A stretch of 64,000 bases of DNA from an uncultured Pelagibacteraceae bacterium (GCA_902576815.1 CACGWQ010000006.1:1-64000), one strand, 5' to 3'; shown: positions 33,970-46,848, counted from the first letter of the stretch. Notes: generated by a model not told the origin, from the letters alone. Numbers and translations: made by a program.

Positions 33970-35250
33970 TTATCTACCAAATTTTGATTTTTTTATAAGT
34001 TGCTCGTATTGTGAGCTCATCATTCTAGTCTGTACTTGAGTAACAGTATCAATCGCAACAACAACAACAATTAATACTGATGCACCACCTAAATAAAAAG
34101 GAATAGGATAATTTGCAATTAGAAATTCAGGCATCAAACAAACTAGAGTTAAATATAATGCTCCTATAGTTGTTAACCGTGTTAATATAGTATCTATGTA
34201 TGCAGCAGTAGACTCACCTGGTCTAATTCCTGGAATAAAACCTCCATATTTTCTCAAATTGTCAGCAGTTTCTGTTGGATTAAAAGTAATTGAGGTATAG
34301 AAAAAGGTGAAAAAAATAATACCCGAAGCATATAGTAACATATATAAAGGCTGACCTTGAGAAAAATAAGATGAAATATTCAAAAAAGTTTCATTTGAAG
34401 AAATATTAAAATTTGAAAATGTTACTGGAAGTAATAAAAGCGCTGAAGCAAATATAGCTGGTATAACTCCAGCTGAATTTATTTTTAGAGGTAAATGTGA
34501 TGAATCTCCTCCATACATCTTATTTCCCATTTGTCTTTTAGGATAGTTTATTAAAATTTTCCTTAGTGCTCTTTCCATAAATACAATAAACATTATGGTT
34601 AACACTAATAAAACAAATATTCCTATAATCATTACAGTGGAAATTGCTCCTGTTCTTCCTAACTCAAATGTAGTTACTAAAGCTCTAGGAATTTCTGCAA
34701 CTATTCCTGAAAATATTATTAGTGAAATACCATTTCCTATTCCTCTTTGAGTGATTTGTTCTCCAAGCCACATTAAAAATATAGTTCCTGCAACGATTGT
34801 TGTTACTGTTGATATTTTAAAAAAAATTCCTGGATTTAATACTAAATCTGCAGATGACTCGAGGCCAACAGCTAAACCATAACCTTGGACTGTTGCTAAT
34901 AGAACTGTTCCATATCTGGTTATTTGGGTAATTTTCTGTCTACCAATTTCACCTTGTGCTTTTAAATTTTTAAAATAGTCAGAAACTCCAGTTAGTAATT
35001 GCACTATAATAGATGATGAAATATATGGCATTATACCTAATGCAAATATTGCCATTCTACTCACTGCACCTCCTGCAAAAACATTAAACATACCTAAAAG
35101 ACCCTTTTGATTTCCCTGCATCATAATTTGAAGTTGTTCAGGATCTATTCCTGGTAAAGGTATAAATGTACCCAATCGATATATTGAGAGTAATAAAATT
35201 GTAAAGATTATTCTATTTCTTAAATCATTGGTTTGAGACGATGAACTCAT
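33970..35250 (-). CDS. secY: preprotein translocase subunit SecY
   Basis: YRLGTFIPLPGID; GIMPYISSSIIVQLL; multi-TM. Confidence 0.98.
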   Translation of the reverse strand: MSSSSQTNDLRNRIIFTILLLSIYRLGTFIPLPGIDPEQLQIMMQGNQKGLLGMFNVFAGGAVSRMAIFALGIMPYISSSIIVQLLTGVSDYFKNLKAQGEIGRQKITQITRYGTVLLATVQGYGLAVGLESSADLVLNPGIFFKISTVTTIVAGTIFLMWLGEQITQRGIGNGISLIIFSGIVAEIPRALVTTFELGRTGAISTVMIIGIFVLLVLTIMFIVFMERALRKILINYPKRQMGNKMYGGDSSHLPLKINSAGVIPAIFASALLLLPVTFSNFNISSNETFLNISSYFSQGQPLYMLLYASGIIFFTFFYTSITFNPTETADNLRKYGGFIPGIRPGESTAAYIDTILTRLTTIGALYLTLVCLMPEFLIANYPIPFYLGGASVLIVVVVAIDTVTQVQTRMMSSQYEQLIKKSKFGR

Positions 35251-35260
35251 ATTTAATAAT

Positions 35261-35710
35261 TTATTTATTTAATATTAATTTACCGCCCAACTTCTCTATT
35301 TTAGATTTTGCAGTATTAGATATATAATCAGTGTTCACATCAATTTTTGACTTAAGTTCGCCATTCCCAAGTATTTTGAATTTTTTAATTGAGTTACTAA
35401 TGACTTTAGCTTTTTTTAAAATATTTAGTGTTATTGTTTCATTTATATCTATTTTATCTTTCTCAATAAGTTTTTGGATATTATCTAAATTTATTGTTAC
35501 AATCTTATTTTTTCTTATTGAATTAAAGCCTCTTTTAGGTAAACGCCTAAACAAAGGCATTTGTCCTCCTTCAAAGCTTTTTATAGCAACACCAGATCTG
35601 GATTTTTGTCCTTTTACACCTCTTCCAGATGTTTTTCCTTTTCCTGAACCGATGCCACGACCAACTCTTAATTTTTTCTTTTTAACTGATGAGAGTTTAT
35701 TCAAATTCAT
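35261..35710 (-). CDS. rplO: 50S ribosomal protein L15
   Basis: [38 protein letters not shown]; internal ATG start leaves 1 nt to the rpsE stop. Confidence 0.96.
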   Translation of the reverse strand: MNLNKLSSVKKKKLRVGRGIGSGKGKTSGRGVKGQKSRSGVAIKSFEGGQMPLFRRLPKRGFNSIRKNKIVTINLDNIQKLIEKDKIDINETITLNILKKAKVISNSIKKFKILGNGELKSKIDVNTDYISNTAKSKIEKLGGKLILNK

Positions 35711-35711
35711 T

Positions 35712-36212
35712 TTAACCCCTTTTTTCAATAATTTCTGAAATTTTTTTATTTCTTATGGTTGATATATGTTTTGGAGAATTTTGTTTAGACAAAGCTTTCA
35801 TGCAAGCTCTTATAACATTATGAGGATTTGCCGTTCCAAGTGATTTTGCGACTATGTCTTTAATACCTAGTACTTCACACACAGCTCTCACAGGTCCTCC
35901 CGCAATAATTCCAGTTCCCTTTGGTGCAGCTCTTAATTTGATTTTTCCTGCCCCATCTTTTCCAAATATATCGTGATGTATTGTTCTTCCTTCTCTTAGA
36001 GGAATATGTTTTAAATTTCTTTTTGCTAGTTCATTGGCTTTTTTAATAGCATCAGGTACTTGTTTAGCTTTAGCATGAGCTACTCCAATTTTACCATTTT
36101 GATTTCCAACAACAACTAAAGCCGAAAAACCAAATCTTCTTCCACCTTTTACAACTTTTGTAATTCTATTTATATGAACTAATTTTTCAACAAATTCAGA
36201 GTTTTTATCCAT
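35712..36212 (-). CDS. rpsE: 30S ribosomal protein S5
   Basis: [26 protein letters not shown]. Confidence 0.98.
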   Translation of the reverse strand: MDKNSEFVEKLVHINRITKVVKGGRRFGFSALVVVGNQNGKIGVAHAKAKQVPDAIKKANELAKRNLKHIPLREGRTIHHDIFGKDGAGKIKLRAAPKGTGIIAGGPVRAVCEVLGIKDIVAKSLGTANPHNVIRACMKALSKQNSPKHISTIRNKKISEIIEKRG

Positions 36213-36565
36213 TAAAATTCAAGTCCTTTTTTTCTGAGAGTTTCTGCAAAAATTTTAACTCTCCCATGATATTTGTATACTCCTCTATCAAAATATATTT
36301 TTTTTATATTTTTATCTTGAGCTTTTTTTGCTAATAGCTCAGCCACCATAAGTGACATCTCAGTTTTGTTTTTCTTATCCTGTTTAAATTCTTTACTCAT
36401 TGATGAAGCTGAAACTAAAGTAATATTTTGACTATCATCAATAATTTGGGCACTAATATTTTTCGAAGACCTAGAAACACTAAGTCTATATCTATCCTTA
36501 GGAGAATTTTTTTTTAATTTATTTCTAATTCTATATTTTTTCTTAATTTCTGGATTTAGTTTCAT
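36212..36565 (-). CDS. rplR: 50S ribosomal protein L18
   Basis: [19 protein letters not shown]...[19 protein letters not shown]. Confidence 0.97.
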   Translation of the reverse strand: MKLNPEIKKKYRIRNKLKKNSPKDRYRLSVSRSSKNISAQIIDDSQNITLVSASSMSKEFKQDKKNKTEMSLMVAELLAKKAQDKNIKKIYFDRGVYKYHGRVKIFAETLRKKGLEF

Positions 36566-37104
36566 TATTTTTTCTTTCCTTCTTTTCTTAAGATGTATTG
36601 TCCTTGCTCCCTGATACCTTTTCCCTTATAAGGCTCTGGTGGTCTCAAACTTTTAATTTGTGCAGCAATCATACCAACCTGTTGCTTATCTGCACCCGAA
36701 ATCTTAATAATAGTCTGTTTTTCAACTAAGATTTTTATTCCTTCTGGGATATCAAAATTAATATCATGACTAAAACCTAATTGTAAATTTAATTGCTTGC
36801 CTTTTATTGAAGATCTAAAACCTACACCAGAAAGTTCTAGGATTTTTTCATATCCTTTACTTGTACCAATTATTGCATTATTTAATAAGCTTCTATTCAT
36901 ACCCCAAAGTCTTTTTGATACTTGGTCAATTTTTTTTGGTTTAATTGACAAATCTTTTCCCTCATTAATTTTTACATCAAACATTTCTAAGTCAAGATTT
37001 ATTGACTTTTTACCTAATGGACCTTCAATATTTATATTGCTTCCTGATAATAAAACTTTAACTTTTTCAGGAATTTGTATGTTAATTTTTCCTATTTTTG
37101 ACAT
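36565..37104 (-). CDS. rplF: 50S ribosomal protein L6
   Basis: [36 protein letters not shown]. Confidence 0.98.
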   Translation of the reverse strand: MSKIGKINIQIPEKVKVLLSGSNINIEGPLGKKSINLDLEMFDVKINEGKDLSIKPKKIDQVSKRLWGMNRSLLNNAIIGTSKGYEKILELSGVGFRSSIKGKQLNLQLGFSHDINFDIPEGIKILVEKQTIIKISGADKQQVGMIAAQIKSLRPPEPYKGKGIREQGQYILRKEGKKK

Positions 37105-37496
37105 TAAAACACCTTACAAATAATTTCCCCACCAACTTTTTGTTTTCTTGCATCTATATCTGTCATAACACCCCTAGGTGTAGATACAATTGCAATACCA
37201 AGACCATTATTAATTTTATTTAAACTCTGGGCGCTAGAAAAAATTCTTCTACCTGGTTTGGATACTCTTTCAATGGTACTTATGACCGGATTCCCTGAAT
37301 TATATTTTAGATCAATTATTAAAGTTGGTTTTGTTTCATTTTCAACTTTGTAACCGATTATGTAACCTTCATTTTTTAAAACTTCAGCAATTTTAGTTTT
37401 AAAACTTGATGAAGGTAACTCTACTTTTTTATGATTTCTCATTTGAGAATTTTTAATTCTTGCTAACATATCTCCAATTGGATCACTTAAACTCAT
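37104..37496 (-). CDS. rpsH: 30S ribosomal protein S8
   Basis: SDPIGDMLARIKNSQMRNH; GIAIVSTPRGVMTD. Confidence 0.98.
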   Translation of the reverse strand: MSLSDPIGDMLARIKNSQMRNHKKVELPSSSFKTKIAEVLKNEGYIIGYKVENETKPTLIIDLKYNSGNPVISTIERVSKPGRRIFSSAQSLNKINNGLGIAIVSTPRGVMTDIDARKQKVGGEIICKVF

Positions 37497-37506
37497 ATTT
37501 TCCTTT

Positions 37507-37812
37507 CTACCAACTTGATTTTACCATACCTGGAATTTTTCCTTCAAGACCAAGCTGTCTTAAAGCAATTCTTGAAATTTTTAATTTTCTGTAGACGCCA
37601 TGAGGTCTACCAGTGATTTGACATCTATTCATAATTCGATTTTTTGCTGAATTTCTAGGAAGTTTTGATAATTTTTGTTGTGCCTTAAATCTTTCTTCTA
37701 AAGATAATTTTTTATCCATAACGATTTTTTTTAACTTTTTTCTTTTTTCACTAAATTTTTCTGACATTTTAATTCGTTTATTGTTTTTATTTATTGCACT
37801 TAATTTAGCCAT
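37507..37812 (-). CDS. rpsN: 30S ribosomal protein S14
   Basis: [25 protein letters not shown]. Confidence 0.98.
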   Translation of the reverse strand: MAKLSAINKNNKRIKMSEKFSEKRKKLKKIVMDKKLSLEERFKAQQKLSKLPRNSAKNRIMNRCQITGRPHGVYRKLKISRIALRQLGLEGKIPGMVKSSW

Positions 37813-38366
37813 TAATTGCTCCTTTTTTCTTTAAATGGAAAATTTAATTGTTTTAGTAATTCAAAGCTATGTTCTTTCTTTTGTGATTTTATAGAAATTG
37901 TAATATCAATACCTCTTATTTTATCTACTTTATCAAAGTTCACTTCGGGGAAAACTATATGCTCTTTTATTCCAAAAGAATAATTTCCAAATTTATCAAA
38001 TCCATCAGGGTTGAGACCTCTAAAATCTTTTATTCTAGGTAGAGCAATATTTACTAATCTGTCTATAAATTCATACATCATATTTTTTCTTAAAGTAACT
38101 TTTATTCCAGCGGTTGTATTTTTTCTTGTTTTGAAATTAGCTATAGATTTTTTAAATTTAGTAATTACAGGTTTTTGTCCAGCAATATTAGACATATCAT
38201 CCATACATGATTTGAGGATCTTATCGTTATTTCCATCTAGTCCTAATCCCATATTCAATACAACTTTATAAATATATGGACCCATATATAAATTTTTGTA
38301 TCCAAATTTTTCTTTTAAATTTGGTTGGATTTGATTTTTTATAATATCTTTCAATCTTGGTTGCAT
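37812..38366 (-). CDS. rplE: 50S ribosomal protein L5
   Basis: [42 protein letters not shown]. Confidence 0.98.
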   Translation of the reverse strand: MQPRLKDIIKNQIQPNLKEKFGYKNLYMGPYIYKVVLNMGLGLDGNNDKILKSCMDDMSNIAGQKPVITKFKKSIANFKTRKNTTAGIKVTLRKNMMYEFIDRLVNIALPRIKDFRGLNPDGFDKFGNYSFGIKEHIVFPEVNFDKVDKIRGIDITISIKSQKKEHSFELLKQLNFPFKEKRSN

Positions 38367-38602
38367 TATTTTTTAGCCTCTGCTTTTTTTTCAGTTATAT
38401 TTTTAAGATTTGATAAATGTAAAAAGTTTTCTTTTGATATAATTCCACCTTTTTTTTCTTTTGTAGTTTTAACATGTTTTTTTACAAGATTTATGCCTTT
38501 CACTTTTGCTCTATTACCCTTTCTATCTAACTCTATTATTTCACCTTCTTTATTTTTATCTTTTCCAACTAAAACTTTGACTTTTGTACCTTTTTTTATC
38601 AT
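38366..38602 (-). CDS. rplX: 50S ribosomal protein L24
   Basis: [39 protein letters not shown]. Confidence 0.96.
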   Translation of the reverse strand: MIKKGTKVKVLVGKDKNKEGEIIELDRKGNRAKVKGINLVKKHVKTTKEKKGGIISKENFLHLSNLKNITEKKAEAKK

Positions 38603-38971
38603 TTATAATACCTCTGGAGCTAATGAAATAATTTTCATTTGTCCTCTTGTTCGTAATTCTCGAGTTACAGGTCCAAATATTCTAGTTCCAATTGGTTCAC
38701 CTTTATCATCTGTTAGTACAGCAGCATTATTATCAAATCTTACTTTTGAACCATCATTTCGGTGTATTCCCTTTTTAACTCTTACAACTACAGCTTTATG
38801 AACTGAACCCTTTTTTACTTTACCTTTTGGAATTGCTTCTTTTACAGCTACTACAATTACATCACCAATACTAGCATATCTTCTTTTTGAGCCACCGAGA
38901 ACTTTTATACATTCAATTTTTTTTGCTCCTGTATTGTCGGCAACAAAAAGTTCTGTTTGTACTTGTATCAT
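38603..38971 (-). CDS. rplN: 50S ribosomal protein L14
   Basis: [33 protein letters not shown]. Confidence 0.98.
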   Translation of the reverse strand: MIQVQTELFVADNTGAKKIECIKVLGGSKRRYASIGDVIVVAVKEAIPKGKVKKGSVHKAVVVRVKKGIHRNDGSKVRFDNNAAVLTDDKGEPIGTRIFGPVTRELRTRGQMKIISLAPEVL

Positions 38972-39204
38972 TTGATATCTCCAATTACTTCAAATTTTTT
39001 AGACTTAGAGTACGGTCTACACTCTTTAATTAAAACTTTATCACCATTTTTATATTTATTTTTTTCATCATGAACACTATATTTTTTTCTTGCTTTGATG
39101 ATTTTTTTTAAAACTGGATGTTGATATTTTCTTTCAACTAAAACAGTAATAGTTTTGTTAGGTTTATCACTTACAACAATTCCATTTAATGTCTTTTTAG
39201 GCAT
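38968..39204 (-). CDS. rpsQ: 30S ribosomal protein S17
   Basis: [29 protein letters not shown]. Confidence 0.97.
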   Translation of the reverse strand: MPKKTLNGIVVSDKPNKTITVLVERKYQHPVLKKIIKARKKYSVHDEKNKYKNGDKVLIKECRPYSKSKKFEVIGDIK

Positions 39205-39385
39205 TTATTTCTCTCAATTTAGTTTTTAATCTAGCTATGTTTTTTTTAGTTTCATTTATTTGGGCTGTATTCTTAACCTGACCATTTATTTTTTGAAATC
39301 TAAAATTAAATAAATCTTTTTTAAATTTGTCTATATTTTTTAAAAGTTCGTCTTTACTCATTTTCTTTATTTCGTTTTTTTTCAT
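39197..39385 (-). CDS. rpmC: 50S ribosomal protein L29
   Basis: LFNFRFQKINGQVKNTAQINETKKNIARLKT. Confidence 0.95.
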   Translation of the reverse strand: MKKNEIKKMSKDELLKNIDKFKKDLFNFRFQKINGQVKNTAQINETKKNIARLKTKLREINA

Positions 39386-39793
39386 TTAAATCCTTTTAAT
39401 AAATTTACATTTTATTGGAAGTTTTGCTGATGCTTTATATAGAGCTTCTCGTGCTATTTGTTCTGATACACCATCAACTTCAAAAAGAATTCTACCTGGT
39501 TTTACCCTACATGCCCAAAATTCAGGTGAACCTTTTCCTTTACCCATTCTAACTTCAGTTGGTTTTTTTGAAACTGGGATATTGGGAAATACTCTTGTCC
39601 AAACTCTACCTTGTCTCTTCATATGTCTGGTTAATGCAACTCTCGCTGCTTCAATTTGTCTAGATATGACTCTTTCTGGTTGAATTGCTTTTAAACCAAA
39701 AGATCCATAGTTCATGATATTACATCTAGAAGCAGTACCGTGAATTCTACCTTTGTGTGCTTTTCTAAATTTAGTTCTTGTTGGTTGAAGCAT
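39386..39793 (-). CDS. rplP: 50S ribosomal protein L16
   Basis: [19 protein letters not shown]. Confidence 0.98.
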   Translation of the reverse strand: MLQPTRTKFRKAHKGRIHGTASRCNIMNYGSFGLKAIQPERVISRQIEAARVALTRHMKRQGRVWTRVFPNIPVSKKPTEVRMGKGKGSPEFWACRVKPGRILFEVDGVSEQIAREALYKASAKLPIKCKFIKRI

Positions 39794-39795
39794 TT

Positions 39796-40455
39796 TTAAG
39801 TTTTATTCCTTTCTTGACTAAATTCTTTTGTAAAAATTTCTCCTTTATATATCCAAACCTTGATACCAATAATCCCGTATGTTGTTAGTGCTTCTGCTTC
39901 TGCATAATCTATGTCTGCTCTTAATGTGTGCGATGGTATACTTCCATCTCTAAGCCATTCTGTTCTTGCTATTTCATTTCCTCCTAATCTACCACTACAA
40001 GAAACCTTTATTCCTTTAGCTCCTAATCTTAAAGCAGATTGCATTGATCTTTTCATAGCTCGTCTATATGATACCCTTTTAACCAATTGTTGTGCTATAT
40101 TTTCAGCAACTAAGTATGAATTAGTTTCAGGCTTTTTAACTTCTTTTATATTTAAAACAACTTCATTAGATGTCAGTCTAGATAGCTTATTTTTTATTTT
40201 TTCAATATCAGAACCTTTTTTTCCAATAACAAACCCTGGTCTTGATGTATATATAGTTACAAAACACTTTTTTGATGTTCTTTCAATCATAACTTTTGAA
40301 ACACCAGAATTAATTACATTTTTCTTTATAAAATCTCTTATCTTATGGTCTTCAATTAAATACCTTCCAAAATCTTTTTTCTTGGCATACCAAACGGAGT
40401 CCCATCCTCTATTTATACCCAATCTTAAACCTACGGGATTAACCTTTTGACCCAT
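39796..40455 (-). CDS. rpsC: 30S ribosomal protein S3
   Basis: [26 protein letters not shown] domain. Confidence 0.98.
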   Translation of the reverse strand: MGQKVNPVGLRLGINRGWDSVWYAKKKDFGRYLIEDHKIRDFIKKNVINSGVSKVMIERTSKKCFVTIYTSRPGFVIGKKGSDIEKIKNKLSRLTSNEVVLNIKEVKKPETNSYLVAENIAQQLVKRVSYRRAMKRSMQSALRLGAKGIKVSCSGRLGGNEIARTEWLRDGSIPSHTLRADIDYAEAEALTTYGIIGIKVWIYKGEIFTKEFSQERNKT

Positions 40456-40831
40456 GTTTTGACTCCTCTTTAACTTTTTCTCTTAAAATAATTGTTATAT
40501 TAGAATAAGGTTTCATTATTTCAGCAGCTCTTCCTTTGGCTCTAGCTCTAAACCTTTTCATTGTTATCTGTTTTCCACAAAATGCCTCTTTAACAAATAA
40601 ACTATCGATATCATATTGGTAGTTATTTTCAGCATTAGAGATTGCTGAAGAAATTGTCTTTTTTATATCTTTAGAAATTCTTTTTTCTGAAAAAGATAAA
40701 TCTCTTATTGCAATATCTACCTTTTTTCCAACAATTGATTTAAGTAATGGTTTAAGTTTTCTTACGCTAGATCTAACATTTTTATTAACTGATCTAACTT
40801 GTTTTAAATCAATATCTTTTTTTTTAATCAT
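40439..40831 (-). CDS. rplV: 50S ribosomal protein L22
   Basis: Position in S10 operon; [25 protein letters not shown]. Confidence 0.97.
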   Translation of the reverse strand: MIKKKDIDLKQVRSVNKNVRSSVRKLKPLLKSIVGKKVDIAIRDLSFSEKRISKDIKKTISSAISNAENNYQYDIDSLFVKEAFCGKQITMKRFRARAKGRAAEIMKPYSNITIILREKVKEESKHGSKG

Positions 40832-40834
40832 AAT

Positions 40835-41143
40835 TTATTTTTTTACATCTCCTTTTGAGCCACCCTCAACTTTTGCTTTTTTATCAGCTGGGGTATGTCC
40901 AAAAAATTGTCTTGTTGGAGCAAACTCTCCAAATTTATGTCCTACCATATCTTCTGAGATTGTTATTGGAATAAATTTTTTGCCATTATGAATTAGAAAA
41001 CTGATACCAACAAAGTCTGGCAATATAGTAGATTTTCTTGACCAAGTTTTTATTGGTTTTTTATTTGGATCATTTTTTATTTTTTCAACTTTTTTGATCA
41101 AACTTTCTTCAACAAATGGTCCTTTCCAAACAGATCTTGCCAT
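40835..41143 (-). CDS. rpsS: 30S ribosomal protein S19
   Basis: [36 protein letters not shown]. Confidence 0.98.
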   Translation of the reverse strand: MARSVWKGPFVEESLIKKVEKIKNDPNKKPIKTWSRKSTILPDFVGISFLIHNGKKFIPITISEDMVGHKFGEFAPTRQFFGHTPADKKAKVEGGSKGDVKK

Positions 41144-41145
41144 AT

Positions 41146-41979
41146 TTATGCTCTCTTTTTCTTCCTTCTTCTAATTATAAATTTATCAGTTCTTTTATTA
41201 TCTCTTGTTTTTAATCCTTTAGCAGATTGACCAGTTGGAGAGACTGGATGTCTTCCACCTGCAGATTTACCTTCACCTCCACCGTGTGGGTGATCTACGG
41301 GATTTTTAACTACTCCTCTAGTATGAGGTCTTCTTCCTAACCATCTAGATCTTCCAGCTTTCCCAATTTTCATATTTTTTTGATCTGGATTAGATAAAAC
41401 TCCAATTGTTGCTAGTGCTCTTGAGTCAATTTTACGAACTTCTCCTGAGCTCATTTTTATAATTGAGTAATTTCCATCTATTCCTGAAATACTTACAGAA
41501 GAACCTGCGGCTCTAGCAATCTTTCCACCTGCTCCAGGCTGTATTTCGACATTATGAATATCTATTCCTACAGGTATATCTTTCAGCGGTAAGCAATTTC
41601 CAATTTTAATTTCTGATGCAGAGCCATTCTGAATTTGGTCGCCTATTTTAATATTTTGTGGTGCTAAATAATAAAACATTTGATTATCCTCGAATTTAAC
41701 CAACATAATATGACATGATCTATTTGGGTCATATTCTATTCTCTCAATTGTAGCTTTCATATCATTCTTTTTTCTATAGAAATCTATATTCCTATATTTG
41801 TGTTTATGGCCACCACCATGATTTCTAGAAGTAATTCTTCCGTAATTATTTCTCCCTTTTGAAGAATAATTTGCACTTGTAAGTGATTTATATGGTTTGC
41901 CTTTCCATAATCCATCTCTACTTGTTAATATAGTTCCTCTAGTTGATTTAGTGTAGGGTTTAAAAGTTTTTAGCGCCAT
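41146..41979 (-). CDS. rplB: 50S ribosomal protein L2
   Basis: [29 protein letters not shown]. Confidence 0.98.
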   Translation of the reverse strand: MALKTFKPYTKSTRGTILTSRDGLWKGKPYKSLTSANYSSKGRNNYGRITSRNHGGGHKHKYRNIDFYRKKNDMKATIERIEYDPNRSCHIMLVKFEDNQMFYYLAPQNIKIGDQIQNGSASEIKIGNCLPLKDIPVGIDIHNVEIQPGAGGKIARAAGSSVSISGIDGNYSIIKMSSGEVRKIDSRALATIGVLSNPDQKNMKIGKAGRSRWLGRRPHTRGVVKNPVDHPHGGGEGKSAGGRHPVSPTGQSAKGLKTRDNKRTDKFIIRRRKKKRA

Positions 41980-41981
41980 AT

Positions 41982-42275
41982 TTAAATACCAGTTGTTAAG
42001 TCTATACTTTGACCTTTTTTAAGAGTTATTATTGCTTTTTTAAAACCTTTCTTTTTTACCTTCTTGCCTCTTGCTGATTTAACAAGAGTTTTTTTATTTA
42101 TTACATTAATTTTTATAACGTTTACTTTAAAAATTTTTTCTATTGAGCCTTTTAATGTTTTTTTATTCGCAGTAGCTGGTACTTTGAAAATTATTTTATT
42201 TTGCTCAGATAAATTTGTTGATTTTTCTGTTACAACAGGAGATAAAATTTTATCAAATAAATTTAATTTATCCAT
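41982..42275 (-). CDS. rplW: 50S ribosomal protein L23
   Basis: ILSPVVTEKSTNLSEQNKIIFKVPATANK. Confidence 0.97.
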   Translation of the reverse strand: MDKLNLFDKILSPVVTEKSTNLSEQNKIIFKVPATANKKTLKGSIEKIFKVNVIKINVINKKTLVKSARGKKVKKKGFKKAIITLKKGQSIDLTTGI

Positions 42276-42898
42276 TATTTATACCTTTTTTCTAATTCTT
42301 TTACTGAACTTTCTGTAAAGATTATTTTTTTATATTTGATTATATCAAATGCACTAAAATGATTTGCATCGGTTATTTTTACATTTGGAATATTTTTAAT
42401 CGATCTTAAAATATTATCTTTTGATTTAGTATCAGCTATAATCAGTGAATTATTAGCATCAAATTTATTTAACAATTCAAACATTTCTTTTGTTTTTTTT
42501 ATTTTATTGGCAAAATCTTCAAAAATAATAATATCATTTGATTTATTTTTTTCAGTTATAAGTGATGCAATACTCATTTTTTTTTCACTTTTATTTAATT
42601 TTCTTATTTTGTATTTATCCTCACCTTTTGGTCCATGAGCAATACCACCACCAACAAAGATAGGTGCCTTTTTGCTAGAATGTCTAGCGTTACCTGTTCC
42701 TTTTTGAGAATAAATTTTTGAAGTAGAGCCTGTAATTTCATTTCTTTGTTTAGTCTTTGCTTTTCTTCCTTTGAAATTTGCATTTAGTTTATAAATTACA
42801 CTACTTACTAAATGATTATTAACTTTGGCACTAAAGATTTTGTCAAGAACCTCTATGCTTTGTTTTTTACCATCAACGCTTAATTTATCTATTTTCAT
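42275..42898 (-). CDS. rplD: 50S ribosomal protein L4
   Basis: TGSTSKIYSQKGTGNARHSSKKAPIFVGGGIAHGPK. Confidence 0.97.
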   Translation of the reverse strand: MKIDKLSVDGKKQSIEVLDKIFSAKVNNHLVSSVIYKLNANFKGRKAKTKQRNEITGSTSKIYSQKGTGNARHSSKKAPIFVGGGIAHGPKGEDKYKIRKLNKSEKKMSIASLITEKNKSNDIIIFEDFANKIKKTKEMFELLNKFDANNSLIIADTKSKDNILRSIKNIPNVKITDANHFSAFDIIKYKKIIFTESSVKELEKRYK

Positions 42899-43609
42899 TT
42901 ACTTTTTCTTTTTGTCAGCTGATTTTTTTTGTTTTTCTATTTGCTCTATTTTTTCGTTAATTGTCATTCTATTAATATTTTTTACAGATTTTCTAATTAA
43001 AACTTCTGTATTCTTTGATCCTGGGATTGATCCTTTTAAATACAAAAGATTATTTTCTTTGTCTGTTTTTATAACTTCTATATTTTGAATTGTTCTAATT
43101 TTGTCTCCCATATGTCCCGCCATTTTTTTTCCTTTAAAAACTTTACCTGGATCTTGTCTTTGACCAGTTGAACCATGCGATCTATGAGAAATTGAGACAC
43201 CATGCGTAGCCCTTAGTCCTCCGAAATTATGTCTTTTCATTGAACCTGCAAACCCCTTACCAATTGTTTTAGATTTAACATCTACAAATTTTACATTCTC
43301 AAAGATCTCTAATCCAATTTCATTTCCTTCTTTAAAATTTTCAATATTTTCAAGCCTAAATTCTTTTAATGTTTTCTTTGGTTCTGTATTTTTTTTGGCA
43401 AAATATCCTTTCATTGATTTTGACAATTTTGAATTTTTTATTTTACCAAATCCTATTTGAATAGCATTGTAGCCTCGGTTTTCTTTGTTAATAATGCCAA
43501 CTACTCGTCCTGTTTCCATTTTTAAAACAGTAACAGGCACTGATTGTCCAGTTTTAAAAAACTCTCGCGACATGCCTATTTTCTTTCCTATTAATGCTAA
43601 ATTCGCCAT
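42899..43609 (-). CDS. rplC: 50S ribosomal protein L3
   Basis: [52 protein letters not shown]. Confidence 0.98.
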   Translation of the reverse strand: MANLALIGKKIGMSREFFKTGQSVPVTVLKMETGRVVGIINKENRGYNAIQIGFGKIKNSKLSKSMKGYFAKKNTEPKKTLKEFRLENIENFKEGNEIGLEIFENVKFVDVKSKTIGKGFAGSMKRHNFGGLRATHGVSISHRSHGSTGQRQDPGKVFKGKKMAGHMGDKIRTIQNIEVIKTDKENNLLYLKGSIPGSKNTEVLIRKSVKNINRMTINEKIEQIEKQKKSADKKKK

Positions 43610-43917
43610 TATATTTTTATCTCCACATCCACACCAGAAGCTAAATCAAGCTTCATTAAAGCTTCAACAGTTGCTGGGGTAGGTTCAATGATATCAATTA
43701 GTCTTTTATGTGTTCTAGTTTCAAATTGTTCTCTACTTTTCTTATCAATATGAGGTGATCTTAAAACAGTGTATCTCTCTATTTTTGTAGGGAGAGGTAT
43801 TGGCCCTTTGATATTTGCACCTGTTCTTTTAACAGTATTTACTATCTCTTCAGTTGATTGATCTAAAACTTTATTATCATAAGCTCGCAATTTAATTCTA
43901 ATATTCTGTTTATCCAT
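43609..43917 (-). CDS. rpsJ: 30S ribosomal protein S10
   Basis: [29 protein letters not shown]. Confidence 0.98.
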   Translation of the reverse strand: MDKQNIRIKLRAYDNKVLDQSTEEIVNTVKRTGANIKGPIPLPTKIERYTVLRSPHIDKKSREQFETRTHKRLIDIIEPTPATVEALMKLDLASGVDVEIKI

Positions 43918-43919
43918 AA

Positions 43920-46007
43920 TTATCCTGTTTTCTTGGTTACTTCATCTTGTACATTTTGAGGAACTTTATCATAATGATCAAAGAACATAGAATATTGGGC
44001 TCTACCCTGAGACATAGATCTTAAACTATTAATGTAACCAAACATATTAGCTAATGGAACCATAGCTGTTATTACAGTTGCATTTCCCCTTTGCTCTTGG
44101 GTACTTATTTGTCCTCTTCTGCTGTTTAAATCTCCAATAACATCACCCATATAATCTTCTGGTGTAACAACTTCTACTCTCATAACAGGTTCTAACAGTT
44201 TAAGAGTTCCACGTGCACATGCCTCTTTAAAACATTGTCTTGAAGCAAGTTCAAAAGCTAATACACTTGAGTCAACATCATGATGTAAACCATCTAAGAT
44301 TGTAACTTTATAATCAATAAGAGGGAAACCAGCTAAAATTCCTCCATCAGCTATCGTTTCTACACCTTTTTCTACACCTGGGATAAATTCTTTAGGTATC
44401 GCACCACCTTTAATTTTACTTTCAATTTCCCTACCTTTGCCTGGTTCTAAAGGTTCAACTGATAATTTTACTCTTGCAAACTGTCCAGCACCACCACTTT
44501 GTTTTTTATGAGTATAATCAAATTCAGCTGAATTTAATATAGTTTCTCTGTAAGCAACCTGTGGAGCTCCAACATTAGCTTCAACTTTAAATTCTCTTTT
44601 CATTCTATCTACAATGATATCTAAATGCAGCTCACCCATACCTTTAATTATTGTCTGTCCTGACTCTTCATCTGAAGAAACTCTAAATGATGGATCTTCT
44701 TTTGCCAATCTTCCTAAAGCTTCACCCATTTTCTCTTGATCAGCTTTTGATTTTGGTTCAACTGCGATTTCTATTACTGGATCTGGAAATTCCATTGGTT
44801 CTAATAATACAGGTTGATCTTTATTTGCTAATGTATGTCCTGTAATTGTATTTTTTAATCCTGCAAGTGCTACTATATCACCTGCACTAGCTTCTTTAAT
44901 ATCTTCTCTAGAATTAGCATGCATTAAAAGCATTCTTCCAACTCTTTCTTCTTTATCTGATGAAGTATTGTAAACACCAGTTCCAGACTTAACAGTTCCT
45001 GAATAAATTCTTATAAATGTGAGGCTTCCAACAAATGGATCTGTCGCAACTTTAAACGCTAAAGCTGAAAATGGAGCGCTATCTTCAAATTTCATCTCAA
45101 TTTCTTGATCAGATCCAGGTTTTGTTCCTTTTATTGATCCAAGATCTTCGGGACTTGGTAAATAATCTACAACAGCGTCTAGCAAAGGCTGAACTCCTTT
45201 ATTTTTAAACGCTGAACCGGTTAACACTGGAACAAAATCGAAATTTAAACAACCTTTTCTTACACATTTTATTAAGTCTTCATTCTTTATATCTTCTCCA
45301 CTAAGGTAGGCTTCCATTAATTTTTCATCTTGCTCTACAGCAGTTTCAACTAATTCTTTTCTATATTTTTCGCAGATATCAATAAGATCATCAGGAACAT
45401 CTTTTTCTTCCCATTCAGCTCCAAGATCTTCGTTTTTCCAAACTATAGCTTTCATTTTTACCAAATCTACAACCCCTTGTAATGAAGATTCAATTCCAAT
45501 TGGAATCTGCATTACCAATGGTTTTGCTCCAAGTCTGTCTTTGATCATTTCAACACATCTAAAAAAATCTGCTCCAGTACGATCAAGTTTGTTTACAAAA
45601 CAGATTCTCGGAACTTTATATTTGTCAGCCTGTCTCCATACAGTCTCAGATTGTGGCTCAACTCCAGCAACCCCATCAAACACTGCAACAGCTCCATCTA
45701 AAACTTTTAAAGATCTTTCTACTTCAATCGTAAAATCAACATGTCCTGGAGTATCAATAATATTTATTCTATGGTCATTCCAAAAACAAGTTGTTGCAGC
45801 AGAGGTTATTGTGATACCACGTTCTTGTTCTTGTTCCATCCAATCCATTGTTGCGGCACCATCATGTACTTCTCCGATTTTATGACTTTTTCCAGTGTAA
45901 TATAAAATTCTTTCTGTAGTTGTAGTTTTACCAGCATCAATATGTGCCATGATACCAATATTTCTATATTTATTTAATGGATGAGATTTAGCCATAAGTT
46001 TTACCAT
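43920..46007 (-). CDS. fusA: elongation factor G
   Basis: [50 protein letters not shown] start probably at 45995. Confidence 0.98.
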   Translation of the reverse strand: MVKLMAKSHPLNKYRNIGIMAHIDAGKTTTTERILYYTGKSHKIGEVHDGAATMDWMEQEQERGITITSAATTCFWNDHRINIIDTPGHVDFTIEVERSLKVLDGAVAVFDGVAGVEPQSETVWRQADKYKVPRICFVNKLDRTGADFFRCVEMIKDRLGAKPLVMQIPIGIESSLQGVVDLVKMKAIVWKNEDLGAEWEEKDVPDDLIDICEKYRKELVETAVEQDEKLMEAYLSGEDIKNEDLIKCVRKGCLNFDFVPVLTGSAFKNKGVQPLLDAVVDYLPSPEDLGSIKGTKPGSDQEIEMKFEDSAPFSALAFKVATDPFVGSLTFIRIYSGTVKSGTGVYNTSSDKEERVGRMLLMHANSREDIKEASAGDIVALAGLKNTITGHTLANKDQPVLLEPMEFPDPVIEIAVEPKSKADQEKMGEALGRLAKEDPSFRVSSDEESGQTIIKGMGELHLDIIVDRMKREFKVEANVGAPQVAYRETILNSAEFDYTHKKQSGGAGQFARVKLSVEPLEPGKGREIESKIKGGAIPKEFIPGVEKGVETIADGGILAGFPLIDYKVTILDGLHHDVDSSVLAFELASRQCFKEACARGTLKLLEPVMRVEVVTPEDYMGDVIGDLNSRRGQISTQEQRGNATVITAMVPLANMFGYINSLRSMSQGRAQYSMFFDHYDKVPQNVQDEVTKKTG

Positions 46008-46471
46008 CTGAAATGAGCAAAAGCTTTGTTAGATTCTGCCATTTTATGTGTATCTTCCTTTTTTTTTATTGCTGATCCTTTATTTTGAAAAGCATCAAAT
46101 ATTTCATTAAATAATTTATCAGACATTTTTTTATCTTTTCTTTTTCTTGATGCATCTATTATCCATCTTAACGCCAAAGCCTGAGAACGTTTTGATTTAA
46201 CTTCAACAGGTACTTGGTAAGTAGCACCACCTACTCTTCTAGACCTTACTTCTACAGTTGGTCTAACATTATTAATTGCTTCATTAAATACTGATATTGG
46301 TTCATCTTTAGATTTTGATTTTATTTTATCCAGTGCATCATAAACAATTTTTTCAGCAGTAGTTTTTTTCCCATCAAGCATTATAGAGTTAATTAATTTT
46401 GGTATTATTACTGATTTATATTTTGGATCTACAAGAGGAATTTTCTTGGGAGCTTTTCTTTTTCTAGACAT
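46001..46471 (-). CDS. rpsG: 30S ribosomal protein S7
   Basis: [23 protein letters not shown]. Confidence 0.98.
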   Translation of the reverse strand: MSRKRKAPKKIPLVDPKYKSVIIPKLINSIMLDGKKTTAEKIVYDALDKIKSKSKDEPISVFNEAINNVRPTVEVRSRRVGGATYQVPVEVKSKRSQALALRWIIDASRKRKDKKMSDKLFNEIFDAFQNKGSAIKKKEDTHKMAESNKAFAHFRW

Positions 46472-46476
46472 TGATA

Positions 46477-46848
46477 TTATTTACCTTTTTTTGTTCCATA
46501 CAAAGATCTTCTTTGTTTTCTGTTAGCAACTCCTTGGGTATCCAAATTTCCTCGGAGTATATGATATCGTACTCCTGGTAAATCTTTTACTCTCCCTCCT
46601 CTTATCATAACTACTGAGTGCTCTTGTAAATTATGACCTTCTCCCGGAATATAAGCAGTTACTTCAAATCCATTTGATAATCTCACTCTTGCAACTTTTC
46701 TAAGAGCAGAGTTGGGTTTTTTTGGTGTCGTGGTATATACTTTAACACAAACACCTCTTTTAAGAGGTTGTTTTTGAAGCGCAGGAACTTTATTCCTACT
46801 TAAAGGTCTGATCCTTTTTTTTCTCAGCAATTGATTAATTGTAGGCAT
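46477..46848 (-). CDS. rpsL: 30S ribosomal protein S12
   Basis: [31 protein letters not shown]. Confidence 0.98.
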   Translation of the reverse strand: MPTINQLLRKKRIRPLSRNKVPALQKQPLKRGVCVKVYTTTPKKPNSALRKVARVRLSNGFEVTAYIPGEGHNLQEHSVVMIRGGRVKDLPGVRYHILRGNLDTQGVANRKQRRSLYGTKKGK

